From positions 1 through 64,000 of the forward strand of contig JAVCCE010000027.1 of NCBI GenBank assembly GCA_030765645.1: 64,000 nucleotides of DNA, in the 5' to 3' direction. Of this stretch, positions 59,479-64,000 are shown piece by piece (position 1 is the first letter of the stretch; every line of letters begins with the position of its first letter). Below the pieces are notes generated by a model. The model was not told where the DNA came from and did not search any database. It was given only the letters and a program-made list of their open reading frames with translations. A program made the translations under genes and the position numbers. Source of the DNA: Candidatus Hinthialibacter antarcticus. Lineage in GTDB: Bacteria; Hinthialibacterota; Hinthialibacteria; Hinthialibacterales; Hinthialibacteraceae.

Positions 59479-60189
59479 ATGAAGCCGGTTTTATTTCTAC
59501 AAAATATTACGCTTGAAGGGCCGGGAACCATTGGCTCTTTTTTCGACGAACGGAACATCTCTTACACGGTCCGCGACTTATACGCAGGCTCACAAGTTCC
59601 AGCCCAGCCGGGCGGTTATTGCGCCGTGATTGTGTTGGGCGGGCCGATGAATGCGGATGATGACGACAAGTATTCGTACTTGACGGACGAAAAGCGTTTC
59701 TTGTGCGCGTGCGTTGATCAAAGCGTCCCTGTTTTGGGCATTTGCTTGGGTGCGCAACTGTTGGCGCGGGCATTAGGCGCGCGAGTGTTTAAGAACAAGA
59801 CCAGCGAAATCGGCTGGATGGATGTGAGGCTGACCGAAGCCGGGCAAGCAAGCCCGTTGATGAAAGGCTTAGGCTCGCCGTTGTCGGTGTTCCAATGGCA
59901 TGGCGATACCTCTGAGGTTCCAGAAGGCGGCCAGCATCTGGCCGAATCCGCCGCGTGTATCAATCAGGCGTTCCGTTTTGGTCCAACCGCATACGGCTTG
60001 CAATTTCACTTGGAAGTCACGTGCAGCGAAGCCGCCAAGTGGGCGGAAGCGTACTTGCCGGATATCAACGCAGCAGACGAGCCTCAGGCACGGCGGTTAA
60101 TCAACCAGCCTCAATATGACAAGGAAAAAGAGGTTGCGCAGAGCGCCGAAGCGCTGTTAAAAAATTTTTACGCGCTGTGTCAACAATAA
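59479..60189 (+). CDS. Class I glutamine amidotransferase (GMP-synthase-like subfamily)
   Basis: 236 residues with the complete triad: nucleophile Cys in VLGICLGAQLLARALG, His and Glu in YGLQFHLEVT. VIVLGGPMNADDDDKYSYL, SEIGWMDVRLTEAG and VFQWHGDTSEVPEGGQHLAES are characteristic of stand-alone GATase domains annotated as GMP-synthase-like. It lacks the ATP-pyrophosphatase partner of real GuaA. The partner or substrate (gamma-glutamyl compound) is unknown. The 168-base gap before it is AT-rich and holds no gene. Confidence 0.92.
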   Translation: MKPVLFLQNITLEGPGTIGSFFDERNISYTVRDLYAGSQVPAQPGGYCAVIVLGGPMNADDDDKYSYLTDEKRFLCACVDQSVPVLGICLGAQLLARALGARVFKNKTSEIGWMDVRLTEAGQASPLMKGLGSPLSVFQWHGDTSEVPEGGQHLAESAACINQAFRFGPTAYGLQFHLEVTCSEAAKWAEAYLPDINAADEPQARRLINQPQYDKEKEVAQSAEALLKNFYALCQQ

Positions 60190-60332
60190 AAAATGTGAAA
60201 AAGTTGAAAATAATTAAAAATAATTCCTCATTTGTTTCGTATGTACTAGAGAATCAATTTATTTGAGGACGGAGTTCTGGGTTCTAATTTTTACAGCCAT
60301 ATGTGAAAAGACGCGGCTGCTGCGGGTGTAAA
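60190..60332. other. AT-rich start of a 309-base non-coding gap
   Basis: No gene is visible between 60190 and 60498. The first 60 bases are very AT-rich, with alternating A and T runs. The shared leader element listed at 60333-60375 follows. A TTGTGC/TATAAA pair near 60391-60417 is a poor promoter candidate because of its 15-base spacing. Confidence 0.4.
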
Positions 60333-60375
60333 GTGGTTGTCAGCCCAACGCACCTAATTTTGACAAACGCTCTAA
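60333..60375 (+). promoter_or_regulatory. Leader element shared with the alpha-2-macroglobulin gene, copy B
   Basis: The hairpin GTGGTTG/CAAC-g-CAC (60333-60339 with 60346-60353, one bulge) is followed by AATTTTGACAAACGCTCTAA. Bases 60348-60375 match 15961-15988 at 25 of 28 positions, while the hairpin sequences differ. It lies 123 bases upstream of the efflux MFP start, which leaves room for a downstream leader. Confidence 0.55.
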
Positions 60376-60498
60376 CAACCTGTTTGGTTTGTGCTTCTTA
60401 TACTTAATGTATAAAACGGCCTGTGGTGGATGTCGTTATACAGAGGCCCTGCGGAACCGGTATTTGAAAACAACTACACAATTTGAACGGATGGAACC

Positions 60499-62010
60499 AT
60501 GAAAACGAGTTTTCGAATCGTCGCACTTTTTTTGGTCGCGGTACTGTTTGCCAGTTGCGGATATTTCGGATTTGGCGGCAAGTCCGGCAGCGCGAAGGGC
60601 GGCGATAAAAAATCCGGCGCCACCGCCGGTAACTGGGAAAAAAAACCGGAAAAGCCCAAATTTAAAATCCCGGTCACGGTTGAAGTGATTGAACGCGACC
60701 GTATGTACGCCTACCTGCAAGCGGTGGGGACGGTGGTTCCAGTGAAAGAACTGGAAGTCAAAAGCGAAATGTCAGGCCGCATCTACTTCACCAAAAAATG
60801 GAAAGAAGGCGACGAAGTCAAAAAAAGCGACGTCATCGCTTCGATTGACGACCGTGGACTTCGGCTGAATATCAACGAAGCCGAGCTCAACCTTGAATTG
60901 GCGAAAAATTCGATCCCATCCGCCCGGGCGGAACTCGATCAAGCCAAAAAAGACGAACAGTTCAACCGCGCCATGTTAGAACGCGGCGCGATTTCAAAAG
61001 CGGAATATGAACAGGCTATCTTGGCCCGAATCCGCCAGGAAAACAGTTATGAGCAAACCGAGAAGAACATTGACGCCCGCCAGATGGCGTTGACCAAACT
61101 AGAGCAGGAACTCGAAAAAGTCGAAATTGCGGTTGTCTTCGACGGCGTGTTGTTGCCGCCGAGCCAAAGCGTTTCCAGCCAACAGAACAATGAAACCGAC
61201 CTGACCCAGATGGAGGGCACCATCATCGGCTCGCAAGCGGTGGTTTGCCGTCTGGCCGATATCGACCAGGTGTATGTTGCCCTCGATATCCCCGCCAAGG
61301 ATTTATTGATGGTACGGGTCGGTCAGGATGTCGAACTCGACGTGTATTCACGCATCGGGCGTCAATACACCGGTACGGTCGCCGATATTTCGACCACGCT
61401 GAATTCTAATACCCGAACTTACACCGTGAACGTGTTGGTCGATAACCCTGAGCATGAAATGCGCCCCGGCATGTTCGCCAAAGCGCGCATCGTCACCGAA
61501 GAGAAAAAAGACGCGCTCAGCATCCCGCGCGAATTGGTGTTGCTGCGCAATAACCGCGGCGTGGTGTTTGTCGCCGTCGAAAAACCGGCGGAAGAGATTG
61601 AAGACGCCACCGGAAGTTTTAAAGGCAAAAACGAAAAAGTAAAACCGGCGGCGCAAGAGAAAAAAGAAAACGGCGCCGGGGCCCAACTCGCGATGGCGGG
61701 CGCTTCTGACGCGGGGTTCAGCGCGGGGGCCGATGTTGAAGACGCGACCGACGACGAATTCGCCGATGAATATGGCGACGAGTTTGACGAAGAAGCCGAA
61801 GAAGAAGAGCCGGAAATCAACTGGATGGTCGAAGAGCGCGAGGTCTCGCTCGGCATCGAAAACCGCGAGCGCGTTGAAGTGGTCAACGGCCTGCGCGAAG
61901 GCGAACACCTCGTGGTGTTGGGGTATGAAACCCTGAGCGACAAAGTCGACGTTAACGTGGTCATTCGCGACATTGATACAGACGCAATTTTCGCAACCAA
62001 GGAAAACTAG
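60499..62010 (+). CDS. Efflux periplasmic adaptor lipoprotein (RND/HlyD-type MFP)
   Basis: 503 residues. A lipoprotein signal peptide ends LFASC, with Cys20 as lipid site. The adaptor core follows the usual order: beta-barrel/lipoyl half (VTVEVIERDRMYAYLQAVGT, VKSEMSGRIYFTKKWKEGDEV), a coiled-coil hairpin about residues 125-210 (LNLELAKNSIPSARAELDQA, MALTKLEQELEKVEI), then barrel and membrane-proximal domains. Within the last domain an insertion of about 85 residues is strongly acidic (DDEFADEYGDEFDEEAEEEE). It bridges an inner-membrane pump and an outer-membrane channel; its operon offers both an ABC and an RND pump as partners. Confidence 0.93.
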   Translation: MKTSFRIVALFLVAVLFASCGYFGFGGKSGSAKGGDKKSGATAGNWEKKPEKPKFKIPVTVEVIERDRMYAYLQAVGTVVPVKELEVKSEMSGRIYFTKKWKEGDEVKKSDVIASIDDRGLRLNINEAELNLELAKNSIPSARAELDQAKKDEQFNRAMLERGAISKAEYEQAILARIRQENSYEQTEKNIDARQMALTKLEQELEKVEIAVVFDGVLLPPSQSVSSQQNNETDLTQMEGTIIGSQAVVCRLADIDQVYVALDIPAKDLLMVRVGQDVELDVYSRIGRQYTGTVADISTTLNSNTRTYTVNVLVDNPEHEMRPGMFAKARIVTEEKKDALSIPRELVLLRNNRGVVFVAVEKPAEEIEDATGSFKGKNEKVKPAAQEKKENGAGAQLAMAGASDAGFSAGADVEDATDDEFADEYGDEFDEEAEEEEPEINWMVEEREVSLGIENRERVEVVNGLREGEHLVVLGYETLSDKVDVNVVIRDIDTDAIFATKEN

Positions 62011-62017
62011 ACGAAAT

Positions 62018-62896
62018 ATGGACCTCGTTTGCGAAGGCTTGCGTAAGACTTATCCCGACGGAAAACAAGCGCTCAAAGGGATCGATCTTCATCTCGATGA
62101 AGGGCTGTTCGGGCTGTTAGGCCCCAACGGCGCGGGCAAGACCACCTTTATGGAGATTTTGACCCTTCTGTTGGAACCGACCGAAGGGCGCTACATCGTT
62201 GACGGTATCGACTCCCGGCGCGACCCAATGAAAGTGCGCGCCAAGTTGGGGTATCTGCCGCAGTTTTTCGGCGTGTTTCCTGAATTAACCGCGAAAGAGT
62301 TTTTAGAATATCTGGGCGCCTTGCGCGGCATGGCCCATCGCGACATCAAACGCGAAGTGGACAGCCTGCTTGCGCTGGTACGCCTGCAGGGCGTTCGCAA
62401 CAAGCGGCTCAAGACCTACTCGGGCGGCATGTTGCGCCGGGTGGGCGTGGCGCAAGCGTTGTTGGGCGACCCCAAGTTGGTCATCGTCGATGAACCGACG
62501 GCGGGGCTTGATCCTGAAGAACGGGTGCACCTGCGCAATTTGTTGTTTGAATTTTGCGAAGGACGCATCGTTATTCTGTCAACGCACATCGTGAAAGACA
62601 TCGAAGAAACCTGCAGCCAGATGGCGCTCTTACAAGACGGGCGCATTCGCTATCAGGGTTCGCCCTCGGCCTTCGTCACTGAAGCCCAGGGCCAGACCTG
62701 GGAATTTATCGGCGATGCAGGCGACATCGAAGCGCTGACTGGCAGGCCCGAACTGGTTTCGATTCGTGAATTAGAACAAGGGCTGTGTTTTCGGGTGGTT
62801 TCACAGGGCGCTCCCCGTGAGAACGCGCGGCTGGCGCCGCCCAATCTCGAAGACGCCTATGTTCGATTTTTAAATTTTGAAACGACGGCGGCCTAA
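62018..62896 (+). CDS. ABC transporter ATP-binding protein (export type)
   Basis: 293 residues starting at ATG 62018, seven bases after the adaptor stop. Motifs: GLLGPNGAGKTTFMEIL (Walker A), LGYLPQFFGVFPELTAKEFL (Q-loop region), YSGGMLRRVGVAQALLG (signature), LVIVDEPTAGLDPEE (Walker B) and ILSTHIVKDIEE (H-loop). The C-terminal 70 residues are the usual extension of DrrA/NatA-like exporters. It pairs with the following permease. Confidence 0.95.
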   Translation: MDLVCEGLRKTYPDGKQALKGIDLHLDEGLFGLLGPNGAGKTTFMEILTLLLEPTEGRYIVDGIDSRRDPMKVRAKLGYLPQFFGVFPELTAKEFLEYLGALRGMAHRDIKREVDSLLALVRLQGVRNKRLKTYSGGMLRRVGVAQALLGDPKLVIVDEPTAGLDPEERVHLRNLLFEFCEGRIVILSTHIVKDIEETCSQMALLQDGRIRYQGSPSAFVTEAQGQTWEFIGDAGDIEALTGRPELVSIRELEQGLCFRVVSQGAPRENARLAPPNLEDAYVRFLNFETTAA

Positions 62897-62932
62897 GTTC
62901 ACCGTCATTCAATCAGCAAGCAAGGAGCCGTT

Positions 62933-63805
62933 GTGTCTTCATCTCATAATGCGCCTACGATCAACTCCGACGCGCCGACTCCATCGGTATGGCAGCGCGT
63001 GATCGCTGCGCCCGGCGCCGTCTGGCGGGGCGTGAAAGCGACGCCCAGCGCAATTGTGTACGGGGCCCGGCTCGCCGTTTGGGGCGCGAAAACCGGCGCA
63101 GTGTTCAGCGTACGCGAAACCATTTATTGGCTGCGCTTGTTTCTGTATACGTCCAAGCGGTATCTGCGGGTTGAAACCTATCTCTCGTTGATCGGCGCCC
63201 TGGTCTTCTTCGGCTACATCATCTCAAATGATATGGCGCGTTCGCAGCTCGACTTGCTCAAGCATACCTATTTGTACTTCACCATCGTGATGGTTTGGCT
63301 GGCGTCTTCGCTATTGCCGCGCGAACGCGAAGAGCGCACGCTCGAAATTTTGTGGAGCCAACCCATGGGCCGCGGGCCGATGGTGACGCTGCAACTCATT
63401 ACCCTGACCATTTGGATTACCGCGTTATGCGCGGGCGTGATCGCCTTCTTCAGCCAGTATTCGTCTTACCAGGAAGGCAAGTGGACGATATTGCTTTGCG
63501 TCTCGTCTACCGCGTTCGCCGTGGGCGCCGTGACGGTATTGATCTCAACGTTTACGCGCCATGTCATCGCGACGGCGTTGGTGGCGCTGCTTGTTTTCGG
63601 CGTCCATTATTATTGGCTGACCGAGTTGGGGCCGCTGTCGTTTTACCCGTTCCCGATTCATCCGCCGGGTTACGTCCCCCCGCGTTGGGGCGCGCCCAAA
63701 GAACCCAGTTTATGGCTCAATCGCACTGTGTTAATCGTCATGGTGGGGTTTGTACTTGACTATCTCTATCGTCGGCTGAAACGCACGGCGGAATGGGTGA
63801 CCTGA
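62933..63805 (+). CDS. ABC-2-type transporter permease
   Basis: 290 residues from GTG 62933, with AAGGAG six bases upstream. After a soluble N-terminal stretch of about 70 residues come six predicted membrane helices (LSLIGALVFFGYIIS, YLYFTIVMVWLASSLL, LITLTIWITALCAGVIAFF, AFAVGAVTVLISTF, VIATALVALLVFGVHYYW, VLIVMVGFVLDYLY). The conserved LPREREERTLEILWSQPMGR loop is typical of ABC-2 permeases, which couple there to the ATPase. It is a half-transporter partner of the preceding ATPase. Confidence 0.9.
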   Translation: MSSSHNAPTINSDAPTPSVWQRVIAAPGAVWRGVKATPSAIVYGARLAVWGAKTGAVFSVRETIYWLRLFLYTSKRYLRVETYLSLIGALVFFGYIISNDMARSQLDLLKHTYLYFTIVMVWLASSLLPREREERTLEILWSQPMGRGPMVTLQLITLTIWITALCAGVIAFFSQYSSYQEGKWTILLCVSSTAFAVGAVTVLISTFTRHVIATALVALLVFGVHYYWLTELGPLSFYPFPIHPPGYVPPRWGAPKEPSLWLNRTVLIVMVGFVLDYLYRRLKRTAEWVT

Positions 63806-63833
63806 CGGCGCCCGCATGAAACGGAACGAAACT

Positions 63834-64000
63834 ATGGATTCAACCTCTTCGAATCAGCCCACTCAAGAAACCGTCGCCTCGGGTCGGCGCGGGATGGGCG
63901 CCGCATCATTTGCGGTCGCGTATCCTGTGACCATCTCGATGTTTTTTATCGGCGTGGTGATGTTGGGTTGGATCTCGCTCAATAAACTGCCGACCAACTT
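63834..64000 (+). CDS. RND efflux permease, N-terminal fragment (cut by window end)
   Basis: The first 55 residues only. A short Ser/Gln-rich head is followed by FAVAYPVTISMFFIGVVMLGWISLNKLP, which matches the first membrane helix of AcrB/MdtB-type RND pumps (PVTTxMxFxxxxxxGxxxLxxLP). An alternative start lies at ATG 63816 in the same frame. It follows the ABC permease by 28 bases, so adaptor, ABC pair and RND pump form one transcript. The remainder is outside the window. Confidence 0.85.
   Translation, partial: MDSTSSNQPTQETVASGRRGMGAASFAVAYPVTISMFFIGVVMLGWISLNKLPTN

Noticed and set aside
1-64000. CRISPR array, prophage, transposase or integrase
   Set aside because: Both strands and all intergenic regions were read. 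Repeats are palindromic and dispersed, never in regular spacer-repeat arrays, and no recombinase or capsid-like protein was found.

Overview
The window reads as chromosomal DNA of an uncultivated, Gram-negative heterotrophic bacterium. Evidence for this includes an lpxD-type acyltransferase, an MFP/ABC/RND export cluster, Tat-type signal peptides on sulfatases, and secreted beta-propeller, dockerin-like and TIG-domain proteins. Combined with a microcompartment operon, the content resembles lineages near the PVC/Sumerlaeota/Hinthialibacterota part of the tree. No 16S rRNA or other decisive marker is present, so the phylum is an inference. I see no phage, integrase, transposase or CRISPR array.

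Layout. 1-9.7 kb: a large secreted/membrane protein of unknown function, a periplasmic cyclophilin, the conserved block SRP RNA-dnaX-ybaB-recR, a sulfatase and a small phosphoesterase. 9.8-22.3 kb: a secreted dockerin/TIG protein with its own promoter and folded leader, an unknown exported protein, a TMTC-like membrane/TPR protein, a thioester alpha-2-macroglobulin and a FloA-type flotillin. 22.5-31.4 kb: nitroreductase, second sulfatase, glycyl-tRNA synthetase, a small gene whose 3' end is duplicated around a toxin-antitoxin operon, a DUF1593 nucleoside-hydrolase-like protein, a second toxin-antitoxin pair, an ArsR-methyltransferase fusion behind a perfect palindrome, and an LpxD lacking its N-terminal domain. 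31.8-42.9 kb: sugar-nucleotide genes, ComF, a WD40-dockerin protein, an oxidoreductase, tRNA-Leu(UAA), a third sulfatase, a DNA glycosylase, an SH3 protein and a GH9 glucanase.

43.3-47.1 kb holds the most distinctive operon: a BMC-H shell protein, an intrinsic terminator, then PduL, a cysteine-rich flavoprotein-like protein, a CoA-acylating aldehyde dehydrogenase and a small unknown protein. All three larger proteins after the terminator start with an encapsulation-peptide-like helix. No vertex protein and no aldehyde-generating enzyme lie in the window, so the shell and the signature enzyme must be completed from elsewhere. 47.3-64 kb: a predicted pseudokinase, DUF3179 protein, epimerase, glycosyltransferases, a VCBS-repeat protein overlapping an esterase, a lone OppD-type ATPase, L31, an amino-sugar pair (degenerate GH20-like protein and NagB), a glutamine amidotransferase and a mixed MFP-ABC-RND export operon cut by the window end.

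Two families of palindromic repeats punctuate the intergenic regions. One is an approximately 80 bp nested hairpin with a conserved core. Its outer arms differ between copies yet remain complementary. That family, the repeat-flanked toxin-antitoxin cassette, the microcompartment operon and a leader motif shared by two distant genes are the main candidates for undescribed biology.
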